From Bacillota bacterium (GTDB taxonomy: Bacteria > Bacillota > Sulfobacillia > JACIYH01), in contig JBFLXJ010000007.1 of the NCBI GenBank assembly GCA_040757085.1, forward strand, positions 1 through 64,000: DNA of 64,000 bases, written 5' to 3'. The notes under the pieces were generated by a model. It was not told the origin of the DNA, did no database searches, and saw only the letters and a list, made by a program, of their open reading frames with translations. Shown one piece after another: positions 33,112 through 42,685 of this stretch (position 1 is the first letter of the stretch; every line of letters starts with the position of its first letter). The translations under genes and the position numbers were made by a program.

Positions 33112-34170
33112 CTATTCGACCAGAGAAGCCACCGTGGGCGCATCCAGCCGCTCGATGACAGCTACCAGCAGTTCGACCGCCTTCTCCAAGTCCTCGCGGT
33201 CGATTATGCCGGTGTGGCTGTGGATGTAACGGCAGGGTACGCCGATGACCACGCTCGGGACCCCGGCGGCGTTGATGTGGATGCGACCGGCATCCGTGCC
33301 ACCTCCCGGCATGGCGTTCACCTGCCAGGGGATGCCCTCTTTCTCGGCCGTTTCGATGACCAGGTCGCGCAGGCGGAAATTGGGAACCATGGAGGCATCG
33401 TACAGGATGATGCTGGGGCCACCTCCCAGCCTGGCCTGGGCCTCGTGCTCTGCGATCCCGGGGGTATCGCCCGCGATATCTACCTCAAGGGCAAAGGCCA
33501 CGTCCGGGTTCACCACGTGGGCGCTGGTGGTGGCACCCCGCAGGCCCACTTCTTCCTGGACCGTGCCCACCCCGTACACCGTGTTGGGATGACTGCGCGT
33601 CCGGAGACGCCGCAGCACCTCCACGAACATGGCGCATCCCACCCGGTCGTCCCAGGCCTTGGCCATCAGAAAGCGCCCGTTCTTCATCACCTGGAACGGG
33701 GAATCGGGCACCACCGGGTCCCCAGGCCGGATGCCCATCCTGGTGGCTTCTTCTCGCGAAGAGGCCCCCACGTCGATGAACATGTCCTTCTTCTCGACCA
33801 TCTTCTTGCGGTCGTCAGGGCTCAGGAGGTGGGGCGGCTTGGCGCCGATGATCCCGGGGACGTCTCCCTCCCTGCCTTTGACCAGCACGCGCTGGGCCAG
33901 CATCACGTGCTCCCACCATCCCCCGAGCGTCTGGAACCGCAGGAAACCCTTCTCGGTGATGTGGGTCACCATGAATCCCACTTCATCCATGTGACCGGCC
34001 AGCATCACCCGCGGGCCGGAAGCCTTTCCTTCCCGGCGGGCGATGAGGCTGCCCAGCCGATCCTGCTCGATCGCCTCGCCGGCGAGGTAGGTCCTGAGTA
34101 CTGCCCGCACTTCGTGCTCGAACCCAGGCAGACCGGTAGCAGCGGTGAGGTCCCGCAAAAGGTCCAGCAT
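33112..34170 (-). CDS. M42 family glutamyl/leucyl aminopeptidase
   Basis: A dinuclear-zinc aminopeptidase of 352 residues. Metal and catalytic residues are visible in [41 protein letters not shown] (catalytic Glu-Glu), [10 protein letters not shown] and the final His in CRYIHSHTG. It is of the FrvX/CelM type formerly annotated as endoglucanase. It should trim peptides in the cytoplasm. It is upstream of ndk by about 20 bp on the same strand. Confidence 0.9.
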   Translation of the reverse strand: MLDLLRDLTAATGLPGFEHEVRAVLRTYLAGEAIEQDRLGSLIARREGKASGPRVMLAGHMDEVGFMVTHITEKGFLRFQTLGGWWEHVMLAQRVLVKGREGDVPGIIGAKPPHLLSPDDRKKMVEKKDMFIDVGASSREEATRMGIRPGDPVVPDSPFQVMKNGRFLMAKAWDDRVGCAMFVEVLRRLRTRSHPNTVYGVGTVQEEVGLRGATTSAHVVNPDVAFALEVDIAGDTPGIAEHEAQARLGGGPSIILYDASMVPNFRLRDLVIETAEKEGIPWQVNAMPGGGTDAGRIHINAAGVPSVVIGVPCRYIHSHTGIIDREDLEKAVELLVAVIERLDAPTVASLVE

Positions 34171-34251
34171 GACATTTCGCCCTCCTGCAACATCGACTTC
34201 GTGGCACGATGAGTGCCCTTCAAACTTCGTATTGCCGGTTATGTAACAGCA

Positions 34252-34286
34252 GCCCTACGGCACCGCCGCCCCGCGCGCCGTAGGGC
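34252..34286. terminator. Perfect 10-bp hairpin between speH and the M42 gene
   Basis: GCCCTACGGC and GCCGTAGGGC flank a 15-base GC-rich loop. The minus-strand flank (TGCTGTTACAT) has few T, so it is a weak or Rho-type terminator candidate for speH. The interval 34171-34371 holds no gene. Confidence 0.4.
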
Positions 34287-34371
34287 CACCAGTGTGCGGA
34301 TCCTTGCTCCCTTTGCGCTTGCGTCTAGGGCGCAAGATTTCACCGTCCTCCTTGTAATCGCCCCTGCCTGC

Positions 34372-34755
34372 TCACGATCCTGCCGCCACGGCCGCGGGTT
34401 GTGCCGCGAACAGTATACCCCGCTTGCTTTCGGTGGCGGTCATGTGGGACGCCCGGAACTGGGCCACTATGAGGTCGCAGGCCAGCCAGGGGTCTACGCG
34501 TTCGCCACAGGTGAAGACGTCTACCGCCGCATACCCGAGTTCCGGCCAGGTATGGACGGCCAGGTGGGATTCGGAGATCACCACCACGCCCGAAACTCCC
34601 TGTGGACTGAACTTGTGGAACACCGTTTCCCGTATCTCTGCACCGGCTTCTTGAGCCGCCCGAACCAGGATACGTTCTACGGCTTGAACGTCATCGAGGA
34701 CGTTCGGGTCACAACCGTAGACTTCCGCCAGCACGTGACGGCCCAGGGCTTGCAT
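34372..34755 (-). CDS. speH: S-adenosylmethionine decarboxylase proenzyme
   Basis: Prokaryotic AdoMetDC, 127 residues, making decarboxylated SAM for spermidine. The self-cleavage site that yields the pyruvoyl group is in [15 protein letters not shown] (cleavage before the second Ser of ES). [11 protein letters not shown] and [10 protein letters not shown] also fit. ATG 34755 follows AAAGGGGGCTGGGA; the open frame upstream to 34872 is leader. A near-consensus promoter lies 85-110 bases upstream, so it is probably monocistronic with a leader of roughly 75 bases. Confidence 0.92.
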   Translation of the reverse strand: MQALGRHVLAEVYGCDPNVLDDVQAVERILVRAAQEAGAEIRETVFHKFSPQGVSGVVVISESHLAVHTWPELGYAAVDVFTCGERVDPWLACDLIVAQFRASHMTATESKRGILFAAQPAAVAAGS

Positions 34756-34838
34756 CTCATTCCCAGCCCCCTTTCGGCAGGTCTCCCAAACATGGGAACG
34801 GCCCCCGGGGGAGCGGCCCGGCAGCCAATTCCACGATG

Positions 34839-34866
34839 ATTTTAGCAGACTAAGAGGGGGTGTCAA
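34839..34866 (-). promoter_or_regulatory. Sigma-A-type promoter of speH
   Basis: On the minus strand TTGACA (34866-34861) and TAAAAT (34844-34839) are separated by 16 bases. It overlaps the end of the fumarylacetoacetase-like gene and points at speH. Confidence 0.7.
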
Positions 34867-35695
34867 CTGCAATCTTTACCGGATTGGAAAGCACCCCCAC
34901 CCCCTCGATCTCCACCTCGACCAGGTCGCCAGGCTCAAGGGGGCCGATCCCCGCCGGAGTGCCTGTCAAGAGCACGTCCCCGGGCTCCAGGGTCATGATC
35001 CCGGAAACGAACGAAACCAGCTCGGCCACCGGAAAGATGAGATCGCGGGTGTTCCCCTGCTGGCGCACCTTTCCGTTCACGCGGCAAACCACCTGCAGGG
35101 CCGCCGGGTCCAGCCCGGGCACCACCCACGGCCCCAAGGGGCAAAAGGTGTCGAAGGACTTAGAACGCGTCCACTGCCCGTCCTTTTGCTGCAGGTCGCG
35201 GGCGGTTACGTCATTTCCGCAGGTGTATCCCAGCACGTAATCGGGGGCCTGCCCCACCGCAACCCTCTTCGCCCGCCGTCCGATCACTACGGCCAGTTCT
35301 GCCTCGTAGTCCACCCTCCGGGACACGGGGGGTAACAGAATGGCCGCACCCGGTCCGATCACCGCCGTGGCTGGTTTGACGAACAGCACCGGTTCCTCCG
35401 GAAGCACTGCTCCCACTTCGTGGGCGTGGTCCCGGTAGTTCAACCCCACCGCTACCACTTTGCCCGGTTCCACCGGGCATATCAGCTCGGCCTCGTCGGT
35501 CCCTATGTACGGCAGTCTGGAGGGGCGCCCGCCCTCCCCCCGTAAGAAGGAGGCCCATTCCGGGCGGTCCCAGGGCCACCGGCTCCCGGCCAGGTATATG
35601 CGGTCCTCTACCATCAGCCCGTAAAAAATGCCCGCCCCCGTGCTGACGCGCACCAGTCGCTCCTTTACGCCTTCCGTCACCACGCGTTCCCCCAA
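34850..35695 (-). CDS. Fumarylacetoacetate hydrolase family protein
   Basis: This 281-residue FAH-fold protein has the usual catalytic domain in its C-terminal 210 residues: [11 protein letters not shown], the metal site [31 protein letters not shown], and [16 protein letters not shown]. Such enzymes hydrolyse or decarboxylate 2-oxo or acylpyruvate acids (e.g. 2-hydroxyhepta-diene-dioate isomerase, acylpyruvase). The substrate is unknown. It ends inside the speH promoter, and tRNA-Pro lies 23 bp upstream on the same strand. Confidence 0.87.
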   Translation of the reverse strand: MGERVVTEGVKERLVRVSTGAGIFYGLMVEDRIYLAGSRWPWDRPEWASFLRGEGGRPSRLPYIGTDEAELICPVEPGKVVAVGLNYRDHAHEVGAVLPEEPVLFVKPATAVIGPGAAILLPPVSRRVDYEAELAVVIGRRAKRVAVGQAPDYVLGYTCGNDVTARDLQQKDGQWTRSKSFDTFCPLGPWVVPGLDPAALQVVCRVNGKVRQQGNTRDLIFPVAELVSFVSGIMTLEPGDVLLTGTPAGIGPLEPGDLVEVEIEGVGVLSNPVKIAVDTPS

Positions 35696-35717
35696 ATGCC
35701 CCGAATATAATGAAAGA

Positions 35718-35794
<77 letters not shown>

Positions 35795-35805
35795 ACCTCG
35801 TCTTG

Positions 35806-35834
35806 ATTATAAAGGATAGCGACCGGGAACGCAA
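35806..35834 (-). promoter_or_regulatory. Promoter of tRNA-Pro
   Basis: TTGCGT (35834-35829), a 17-base spacer and a perfect TATAAT (35811-35806), 11 bases before the first tRNA base on the minus strand. Confidence 0.75.
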
Positions 35835-35911
35835 CCGCGCTGCGGGCTTATGCCCGCGGCTGGGGCGACCACCGGCGACACCTGGCGACACGCCCCTGGC
35901 CATCGGAGCAT

Positions 35912-35934
35912 GGGGGCGACCAGAAGTCGCCCCC
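35912..35934 (-). terminator. Hairpin downstream of the HU gene
   Basis: GGGGGCGAC and GTCGCCCCC pair perfectly around a 5-base loop, 46 bp beyond the HU stop. No T run follows on the minus strand, so the terminator role is uncertain. Just beside it, GGCGACAC-type short repeats occur (35863-35892). Confidence 0.35.
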
Positions 35935-35979
35935 TTCTGCCTCATTATATGTGCGTTGGGTCAGACATGCCCACCGGGC

Positions 35980-36252
35980 TCAACGGACGGCTTCTTTTAG
36001 GGCCTTGCCCGGTCGAAACACGGGCACCTTGCGAGCCGCGATCTTGATTTCCGTACCGGTCTGTGGGTTACGGCCCTTGCGTGCCGCCCGCTTGCGTACG
36101 GAAAAAGTACCAAAACCCACCACCGAAATCTTGTTCCCTGCCGCCAGGCCCTCCGTCAACGCCTCGAACAGCGCCTCCACGAAACGGGCCGAGTCCTTCT
36201 TGGTGAACCCGGTCTTCTCGGCCACCTTATCGACCAGATCAGCCTTGGTCAC
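35980..36252 (-). CDS. hup: DNA-binding protein HU
   Basis: A 90-residue HU/IHF-family protein. GTG 36252 is preceded by AAAGGAGGTG, and the product begins [20 protein letters not shown]; the beta-arm signature [20 protein letters not shown] and [12 protein letters not shown] are plain. It compacts DNA. It follows spoIVA in transcription direction, as in other spore formers, but with a 260-bp interval that contains an inverted repeat. Confidence 0.95.
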   Translation of the reverse strand: MTKADLVDKVAEKTGFTKKDSARFVEALFEALTEGLAAGNKISVVGFGTFSVRKRAARKGRNPQTGTEIKIAARKVPVFRPGKALKEAVR

Positions 36253-36346
36253 CGTCGCACCTCCTTTCAGATTCAGTTCCCGCGCCCTTTTCCGACGGGG
36301 TATGATATTCGACAGTGATGCGGGTTTTCCTTTAAGACGCGCCCTG

Positions 36347-36389
36347 CCGGGCTTGACAACCGGTGGTCTGCCGTGGACGGCAAGCCCGG
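36347..36389 (-). promoter_or_regulatory. Branched inverted repeat between spoIVA and hup
   Basis: A 9-bp stem (CCGGGCTTG / CAAGCCCGG) encloses 25 bases that contain a smaller stem (GCCGT/ACGGC). It may end spoIVA transcription or form the hup leader; a TTGTCA -35-like element overlaps its minus-strand end. Confidence 0.4.
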
Positions 36390-36511
36390 GCGACACCCGC
36401 AAGGCAGAGGCCAGCACCGGCGTGATCGGTACTGGCCCCATTCGTTCGGCTGGCACCCCCTATGGCCGAGGAGGCCTTCGGGTGCTCACCGCGCAAGCAC
36501 AAGCGGCCTGG

Positions 36512-37990
36512 TTACAGGATGATGCAGATCAGGCCTCCCGTCCCTTCGTTCACGATGCGGGTCAGGGTCTCCTGCAGCTTGGCCTGAGCGTGCTCGGGCA
36601 TCCGGTAGAGCTTGCTCTGCATCCCCTCCCGGACCAGCTGTTCCAGGGACTTGCCGAAGAGGTGGGCCTGCCAGATCTTCTGGGGCTCATCCTCGAACTG
36701 GACGAGCAGGCTGCGCAGGAGTTCCTCGGACTGCTTCTCCGTTCCGATGACGGGCGTGATCTCGGTGTTGACATCGGCCCTGATGAGGTGGATGGAGGGC
36801 GCCGTGGCACGCAACCTCACCCCGAAACGGTTACCCTGCCTGATGAGTTGGGGCTCTTCGAACTTCATGTCTTCGAAACGGGGCGGCACCACCCCGTAGC
36901 CGGTCTGCCACAGTTCCTGCAACCCCTCTGCCAGCTTGTCGTACTCCCGCTTGGCGTGCGCCAGTTCCTTCATGGCCCGGACCAGGTCGTGCTTTCCCTC
37001 CATTGTGTAACCCGACATTTCCTGCAGTACCCGGAAGAAAACGTCCTCGCGGGCAGTCACCTGCAGGCTGGCCCGGCCGGTGCCCAGGTCCAGGGCTTCC
37101 AGGGTTACGTCGGCCACGAAGTCGGCCTGGCGAAGGCGCAAGATGCACGGGTCAACGTCGCGCACACGCCTGACACCGGGGATCACTTCTTCTACCTTTT
37201 CCGCGAACTTACGGTGCAACCAGTGTTCGCGCCCCAGTTCTTCCACCCAGCGCGGTAGCCTGACGTTCACCTGGGTGACGGGGAACTCGTACAGGGCCTG
37301 CTCCATGATGAGGTACACGTCGTCGAGCTCCATGGTGGCGGCATTGACGGGGACCACGGCCACGTCGTACTCGGCCTCCAGTTCTCCGGCCAGATCCTGG
37401 GTTACGGGGTCTTCCGGGTGGGTGGAGTTCAGGACCACCAGGAAAGGCTTCCCCAGCTCCTTGAGTTCGGCCACCAGGCGCGCCTCCGGCTCGGAATACG
37501 CGGATCGGGGCAGGTCCACCACGGAGCCGTCGCTGGTAATGACCAGGGCCAGGGTGGAATGCTCGGTAACCACCTTGCGGGTTCCCAACTCCGCCGCCTC
37601 GGGGAAGGGAATGGGCTCCTCCACCCAGGGGGTCTGCACCATGCGGGGGACGCCGTCTTCCTCATACCCGAGAGCGCCGGGGATCGGGTAGCCGGGGCAA
37701 TCCACCATGCGCACTTTCATGGTGACGTTCTCCCGCAGGTTTACCTGCACCGCCTCGTCGGGGATAAACTTGGGCTCGGTGGTCATCACCAGGCGACCGG
37801 CCCCTGCCTGGGGAAGTGCGTCGATGGCGCGCTCGCGGTCATGGGGGTCCTGGATGTGGGGTAACACCAGGAGCTCCATGAACCGCCGGATGAACGTGGA
37901 CTTTCCCGCCCGCACGGGACCTACCCCGCTGATGTAAATCTCTCCCCCCGTGCGCTCGGCCATATCCCGCAAAATATCGAACTTCTCCAT
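36512..37990 (-). CDS. spoIVA: Stage IV sporulation protein A, spore-coat ATPase
   Basis: SpoIVA, 492 residues, forms the basement layer of the spore coat around the forespore. The start MEKFDILRDMAERTGG is the family's own, with Walker A VGPVRAGKSTFI, the VDCPGYPIPGALGY switch region, and the C-terminal tail ending in GGLICIIL needed for localisation. ATG 37990 follows GGGGAGG. It lies just after der, and hup follows, matching the usual Firmicute neighbourhood. Confidence 0.96.
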   Translation of the reverse strand: MEKFDILRDMAERTGGEIYISGVGPVRAGKSTFIRRFMELLVLPHIQDPHDRERAIDALPQAGAGRLVMTTEPKFIPDEAVQVNLRENVTMKVRMVDCPGYPIPGALGYEEDGVPRMVQTPWVEEPIPFPEAAELGTRKVVTEHSTLALVITSDGSVVDLPRSAYSEPEARLVAELKELGKPFLVVLNSTHPEDPVTQDLAGELEAEYDVAVVPVNAATMELDDVYLIMEQALYEFPVTQVNVRLPRWVEELGREHWLHRKFAEKVEEVIPGVRRVRDVDPCILRLRQADFVADVTLEALDLGTGRASLQVTAREDVFFRVLQEMSGYTMEGKHDLVRAMKELAHAKREYDKLAEGLQELWQTGYGVVPPRFEDMKFEEPQLIRQGNRFGVRLRATAPSIHLIRADVNTEITPVIGTEKQSEELLRSLLVQFEDEPQKIWQAHLFGKSLEQLVREGMQSKLYRMPEHAQAKLQETLTRIVNEGTGGLICIIL

Positions 37991-38042
37991 GGCCCTTTTG
38001 CCTCCCCAGCACATGATGGCACGCTGGCGCCTTTCTCCTCCA

Positions 38043-39386
38043 CTATATGCGCTTACCAGCCCGGGTAGACATCCCTCCCCCGCCCGGGCCGTCGGCGGGA
38101 CGCCAGATCATGCGCAGGGGAGTGCCCTGCCAGTCAAATGCCTCTCGTAACCTGGTCTCCAGATACCGCCGGTAAGAAGGCGGGACCTCCCCGGGGTCGC
38201 TGGCGGTCACCACGAAGGTGGGGGGCGCGATACCCACCTGCTTGAGGGAGGTCACCCTCACCCCCCCAGGAGGGGGCGTACGGGAGACCGCGTCGGCCAG
38301 GAACCGGGACAGCGTCCTGGTGGCAACTTCCCGCCGGTAGGCGGCCGCCACCCGGTCGACGGCGGAAAGAAGTTTGCCCAGGCCCCGTCCGGTCCGGGCG
38401 GACACCGCCCATAGGGGAGCGTAAGCAACAAAGGAAAGGTCCGCTGCCGCCCGCGCCATGACCTGGGGGCTCTCCGGCCCCGGGATCAGATCCCACTTGT
38501 TGAGGGCGACCACCAGCGCCCGCCCGCTCTCATGGATGTAGCCGGCCAGGCGCTGGTCCTGCTGCACCACCCCCTGGGTAGCATCGATCACCAGGATGGC
38601 CACCTCGGCCCCGTCGATGGCCCGCAGGGCCCGCATGACGGCGTGACGCTCCAGGGTGCGGACGATCTTGCTCGCCCGCCGCACCCCCGCGGTGTCCACC
38701 AGGATGTAGCAGCGGTCGCCCCGGCGCAACAAGCAGTCCACGGCGTCTCTCGTGGTGCCCGGCAACTCGGAAACTATGAATCGCTTTTCACCAAGGAGGG
38801 CGTTCACCAGGGAGGATTTCCCCGCATTGGGCCGCCCCACCACGGCGACCCGCACCGCTTCCCCGGCACCGGCCACAGGCCCCGGGGCCGGAGGGGGAAG
38901 CAGCGCCACCACCCGATCCAGTAGATCGCCCACGCCGCGCCCGTGCAGGGCCGATACAGGCAAGGGGTCACCCAGTCCCAGGCGGTAAAACTCGGAGGCT
39001 CCCCGCGCCCGCTCCGCATTGTCCGCTTTGTTGGCCGCCACCAGCACGCGCTTGCCCGTCCGGCGCAGGAAGTCCGCTACCTCCTGATCCAGGGGGTGCA
39101 GGCCTTCGGTCACGTCCACCACCAGGATCACCAGGTCAGCGGCGGCCACGGCGGCTTCCGCCTGCTCCCTCACTTCCCGGGCCAGGTCGATGCCGCCTTC
39201 GGCCATGCCCCCCGTATCCACCAGCACCATTTCCCGCCCTGCCCAGTCCGCCTCGGCGTATACCGGGTCTCGCGTCACGCCGGGACTCTCTTCCACGATG
39301 GAACGCCGCTCACCGATGATGCGGTTGAACAGGGCGGATTTGCCGACGTTCGGCCGTCCCACCAGGGCCACCAGGGGCCTGGTCAC
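38043..39386 (-). CDS. der: Ribosome-associated GTPase Der (EngA)
   Basis: Tandem GTPase for 50S assembly. G domain 1 has GRPNVGKSALFN and DTGGM, with NKAD as the guanine motif. G domain 2 has GRPNAGKSSLVN, DTAGVRR and NKWD. A C-terminal KH-like domain follows, ending in a short basic tail. GTG 39386 has GGAGGTGGGG upstream and overlaps the DUF512 gene stop. Length 447 is normal. Confidence 0.95.
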   Translation of the reverse strand: MTRPLVALVGRPNVGKSALFNRIIGERRSIVEESPGVTRDPVYAEADWAGREMVLVDTGGMAEGGIDLAREVREQAEAAVAAADLVILVVDVTEGLHPLDQEVADFLRRTGKRVLVAANKADNAERARGASEFYRLGLGDPLPVSALHGRGVGDLLDRVVALLPPPAPGPVAGAGEAVRVAVVGRPNAGKSSLVNALLGEKRFIVSELPGTTRDAVDCLLRRGDRCYILVDTAGVRRASKIVRTLERHAVMRALRAIDGAEVAILVIDATQGVVQQDQRLAGYIHESGRALVVALNKWDLIPGPESPQVMARAAADLSFVAYAPLWAVSARTGRGLGKLLSAVDRVAAAYRREVATRTLSRFLADAVSRTPPPGGVRVTSLKQVGIAPPTFVVTASDPGEVPPSYRRYLETRLREAFDWQGTPLRMIWRPADGPGGGGMSTRAGKRI

Positions 39387-40777
39387 GGATGCCCCACCTC
39401 CACCCGCGGGCGCCACCGGGCACCTGCATCCCGGGCGGCGTCCATTCCCAGTACGGCCCGCCTCAGGGCCGCCGGCGTGGCCGGTACCGCCCGCACCGGC
39501 ACCCCCAAGCGGGCTTCCAGATCGGCAAGGCGATAATCGTCGAGGAACCTCCCTTCCGCGTCAACCGCGGCCCCGGGGACGAGCACCAGGTCACCCAATT
39601 TCCCCCTGCGCGCGGCCAGCGTCGCTTCCAGGTCAGTCCCTGTGAGGAGCCCGGCCACGTCCACCTGCTCACCCCAAAAGACCGACGGCACGGCCACGAG
39701 TTCCAGTTCCAGCCCCCGGATCGTCGCCACATCTTCCACCACCGGTGCCAACACCCCGGCCCCTGCCCGCCCGGTGGCGATGGTCACCCGGTATCTCCCC
39801 CGCGGATGGCGGCGGGGCAGGTATTTCCGCTGCCGCATCCAGCCCTGCCGGAAGCGGGCCACCATCCCCACGCCGTTTTCCAGTTGGGGGAATCCATCGT
39901 ACCCCGATGCCGGAGGAAAGGGAATCCCGGCGCGCAGGTACACCTCATCCGCCAGGTAGAGCACCCCCCGCTGCCGCTGCTGCCTGAGGCGTGCCTGGTT
40001 CCATTCCCCCCATGCCACCAGGCGCCTTGCTCCCTCGGGGTCGAGCGGGACCAGGCCGCGGCGGTGGTAGCGGGTCAGTCCCACCGGCACCACGGCCAGC
40101 GAGGCCAGCCCGGGGCCCAGGGTCTCCAGGTCGCGCAGGGTGTTATCAAGAACATCGCCATCGTTGTAACCAGGGCAAAGCACCACCTGCCCGTGGATGG
40201 CGATGCCCGCCTCCACAAGTCGCCGTAACAGGGGGAGGATATCCCCAGGCGGAGGGCAGCGCATCAGCCGCTGCCGGACGGCCGGATCGGTGGCATGGAT
40301 GGAAAGCCGCAGGGGGCTCAGCCGCTGTCGCACGATGCGCTCGAGATCAGCAGGTCCCAGGTTGGTCAGCGTAACATAGTTGCCGTTCAGAAAGGAGAGC
40401 CGGTAGTCGTCGTCCCTCACGTAAAGACTGGGCCGCAGGCCGCGCGGCAGCTGATCCAGGAAGCAGAACAGGCACCGGTTGGCACATGTCCTCACCCCGT
40501 CAAACAGGGGATGGGTGAACCGGAGCCCCAGGTCGTCGTCCCACCCTTTGACAGCCTCTATTCGGTAAGTCCCCAGGCCCTCCCGCCACACTTCCAGGAT
40601 CACGCGCGGTGCGGCGATCTCGAAGCGAAAGTCCAGCCAGTCCCGGGGACGATTACCGTTCACCGCCACGAGCCGGTCTCCCGGGCGAATACCCAGGCGC
40701 CAGCCCGTTCCCCCGTATTCCACACGCTCGATCAACACACCGCCTGTCATCATCCCACGGGCATTATAGCCCAGCAC
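39383..40777 (-). CDS. DUF512 PDZ-radical SAM-type protein
   Basis: A 464-residue protein beginning with a PDZ-like domain (GTGWRLGIRPGDRLVAVNG), then a cysteine motif CANRCLFCFLDQLPRGL in radical-SAM style, LRLSIHATDP and VLCPGYNDGDVL, and the DUF512 C-terminal domain. The family occurs next to der in clostridia; its reaction is unknown. The probable start is one of two ATG codons at 40753/40750 or the TTG/ATG further up. It overlaps der by four bases, implying coupled translation. Confidence 0.9.
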   Translation of the reverse strand: MLGYNARGMMTGGVLIERVEYGGTGWRLGIRPGDRLVAVNGNRPRDWLDFRFEIAAPRVILEVWREGLGTYRIEAVKGWDDDLGLRFTHPLFDGVRTCANRCLFCFLDQLPRGLRPSLYVRDDDYRLSFLNGNYVTLTNLGPADLERIVRQRLSPLRLSIHATDPAVRQRLMRCPPPGDILPLLRRLVEAGIAIHGQVVLCPGYNDGDVLDNTLRDLETLGPGLASLAVVPVGLTRYHRRGLVPLDPEGARRLVAWGEWNQARLRQQRQRGVLYLADEVYLRAGIPFPPASGYDGFPQLENGVGMVARFRQGWMRQRKYLPRRHPRGRYRVTIATGRAGAGVLAPVVEDVATIRGLELELVAVPSVFWGEQVDVAGLLTGTDLEATLAARRGKLGDLVLVPGAAVDAEGRFLDDYRLADLEARLGVPVRAVPATPAALRRAVLGMDAARDAGARWRPRVEVGHP

Positions 40778-40797
40778 AGGCGGGAGTCAACCATGCA

Positions 40798-41490
40798 TTA
40801 TGAGGAGTTGCGGGCTTGTTTGACCACTCGGAGCAGGCGGGGGAGGTCCCTGGTGATGCCCACGGCAGCCAGCGCCCGTCCGGGTTTCACCAGGCCCAGC
40901 CGGCGCGAGAGGTACCCTCCCAGCTTGGTGAGGGGCCCGGCGCAGGCCAGGGTATCGTGGCTGGTCACCTGCCCGTCCAGGCCCAGGGCCCGCAAGAGGG
41001 CGTCGAATACCAGGGTGGCGCCCCGGGAGTCGCGCCCTCTGCCCATGGCGTACACCCGCCGCCCCTTCTCATCCGTCCCCAGGTAGAGGGGCCATCCCCG
41101 CTCGCGGGTGGGGGTACGGTCAAACAGGGGAAAAGTAGCCACCTGGCGCCAGGTGGGCCGCTGTGGCAGCATCCCGAGGTGGATCGCTCCGGCTACCACC
41201 GAGGTGTGGGCTCCCCCGAAACAGTGATAGACGATGCAGCGGGTGCCGTCGCATACCGGCTCTGGGCGAGGTCCGGGCGGGCCAGGAGCTGGCCTGCCCC
41301 CGGGCAGCAAGACTTGCGCCCGGTCCGGGGCCAGGATGCCGGCCCAGGCGGAAACCCACCGTGCGACCAGGGGCACAGGGCGCCCCACGTGGAGAATGTA
41401 ATTCTGCCTTCCTTCCGCATCGGTACCCAGGGAGACGAGGTGTCCGGGCCGCCCGCGACGCAGGTGCAGAACAATCTTATTTCCTTCCAT
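40798..41490 (-). CDS. DUF3189 family protein
   Basis: A protein of 230 residues. The DUF3189 core is in the middle (CIVYHCFGGAHTSVVAGAIH, then RGWPLYLGTDEKGRRVYAMG). The N-terminal 75 residues look like a partial second copy of the same fold (HLVSLGTDAEGRQNYILHVG mirrors LYLGTDEKGRRVYAMG), which I read as an internal duplication. The family is restricted to spore-forming Firmicutes and is uncharacterised. ATG 41490 overlaps the spoIIP end. Confidence 0.82.
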   Translation of the reverse strand: MEGNKIVLHLRRGRPGHLVSLGTDAEGRQNYILHVGRPVPLVARWVSAWAGILAPDRAQVLLPGGRPAPGPPGPRPEPVCDGTRCIVYHCFGGAHTSVVAGAIHLGMLPQRPTWRQVATFPLFDRTPTRERGWPLYLGTDEKGRRVYAMGRGRDSRGATLVFDALLRALGLDGQVTSHDTLACAGPLTKLGGYLSRRLGLVKPGRALAAVGITRDLPRLLRVVKQARNSS

Positions 41491-42685
41491 AGCCCCGGCC
41501 ACCGCGTAGCGTCACTTCGTTCAGCCAGCGCCCCAGACGACGCCTGGCCTCTTGCCAGCTACCGGTGCTCAGCCAGAGATACGCTCCTCCCAGGACGCCG
41601 GTCAGGCCGAGCACCCACCACAGTGCCCGCAGGGCACCTGCCGCCTCGCGCCCTCCACCCACAGCGGGCCCTACGGCACCTGCGGCGACGGGAATGGCGT
41701 CGGCCAGGAGGGCAGCCCCCCGCTGGGCCTGCTCCTGGGTGACCTTCTCTGTTCCTACCTCAATCAGCAGATTTCGGGGGTGGACGTCCTGATTGAACTT
41801 CCCGCTCACGTAAAGGATTCCCCGTACCAGGCCGGGGTACATGTTGTCTGCCACCGCTTTCAGGCGCTCCGCAAAGGAGCTGTTGGCAGAGGCCTGGGGG
41901 TTTTGACGCCCGATGACGATCATGACCTGGCTGGTGGGTTGCCCCCCGATGTTCCGCAGGTATTCCTCGGCCGGCCCGGAGTCCCGGTGTACGTCCAGGA
42001 GAGCCAGGGGCCTGGAGGCGGCCAGCGCCACCGCTCCCCGCCGCGACCGCTCGTAAGCCCTCCCGTCGTGGGGCAGATAGACGGACATATCGTGGACGGG
42101 CGTGATTCCCTTCTCCTTCAGGCGGGAGGCCAGGCTCGCGCCCACCGCGAACACGCCCCCCTTGCCCTCTACGCTGGCCGCACCCTGAGAAGGCTCGTAC
42201 GACTCGTCACTATGTGTATGGTAGATTCCGACAACTCTTTGGGGGGCTTGCACCGGCTCAGCACCGGTCGTGGAGCCCGGGACCGCGCTCAAACTCTCCC
42301 GCCACTTTCCTGTGCGGGCCGACGGAAGCGGGCGGCCGGTTCCGACACTGGCGGCCTGTGGGGGCTCTCCCACCAGGATGCGGGCAATGACTTCGAGGTC
42401 GGCAGGGGTGAGCAGAGCACCCAGATCTTCTTCAGCTATCAGGCGGGCTACTGCGCGCCTGTTCTCGACCCGCACCACGCGGTAACGACGGTTATCGAAC
42501 GCTAAGAACTCGTCCCCCGGCTTCAGGACATGCCCGGTGGCGATGATGTGCTGCCCGTTTTCGTCCACCACCATCATATGGGCGGGCGGGACCAGTTCGT
42601 CCTCTGCTCTGGCCAGAGGGATCCCCACCGGCGCCCACAGGAAAAGCAGGGTCAGGCAGGTCAGGGCCAGGACTCTGTTCCTCAG
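41477..42685 (-). CDS. spoIIP: Stage II sporulation protein P
   Basis: A peptidoglycan amidase/endopeptidase for engulfment. The catalytic domain shows VVGIYHTHSDESYEPSQG (metal His and Glu), LLDVHRDSG, VMIVIGRQNP and LLIEVGTEKVT; a C-terminal membrane helix follows. The first normal start codon is GTG 42628, which would remove half the signal sequence. CTG 42685 is in frame, overlaps the upstream stop as CTGA, has GAGGGGGGGG eight bases upstream, and restores a full signal/anchor (RNRVLALTCLTLLFLW). I therefore use CTG. Confidence 0.88.
   Translation of the reverse strand: MRNRVLALTCLTLLFLWAPVGIPLARAEDELVPPAHMMVVDENGQHIIATGHVLKPGDEFLAFDNRRYRVVRVENRRAVARLIAEEDLGALLTPADLEVIARILVGEPPQAASVGTGRPLPSARTGKWRESLSAVPGSTTGAEPVQAPQRVVGIYHTHSDESYEPSQGAASVEGKGGVFAVGASLASRLKEKGITPVHDMSVYLPHDGRAYERSRRGAVALAASRPLALLDVHRDSGPAEEYLRNIGGQPTSQVMIVIGRQNPQASANSSFAERLKAVADNMYPGLVRGILYVSGKFNQDVHPRNLLIEVGTEKVTQEQAQRGAALLADAIPVAAGAVGPAVGGGREAAGALRALWWVLGLTGVLGGAYLWLSTGSWQEARRRLGRWLNEVTLRGGRGYGRK

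Noticed and set aside
35821-35900. Short GGCGACAC repeats as an attachment site beside tRNA-Pro
   Set aside because: No integrase gene and no copy of the tRNA 3' end elsewhere in the window; the repeats are only three imperfect copies.
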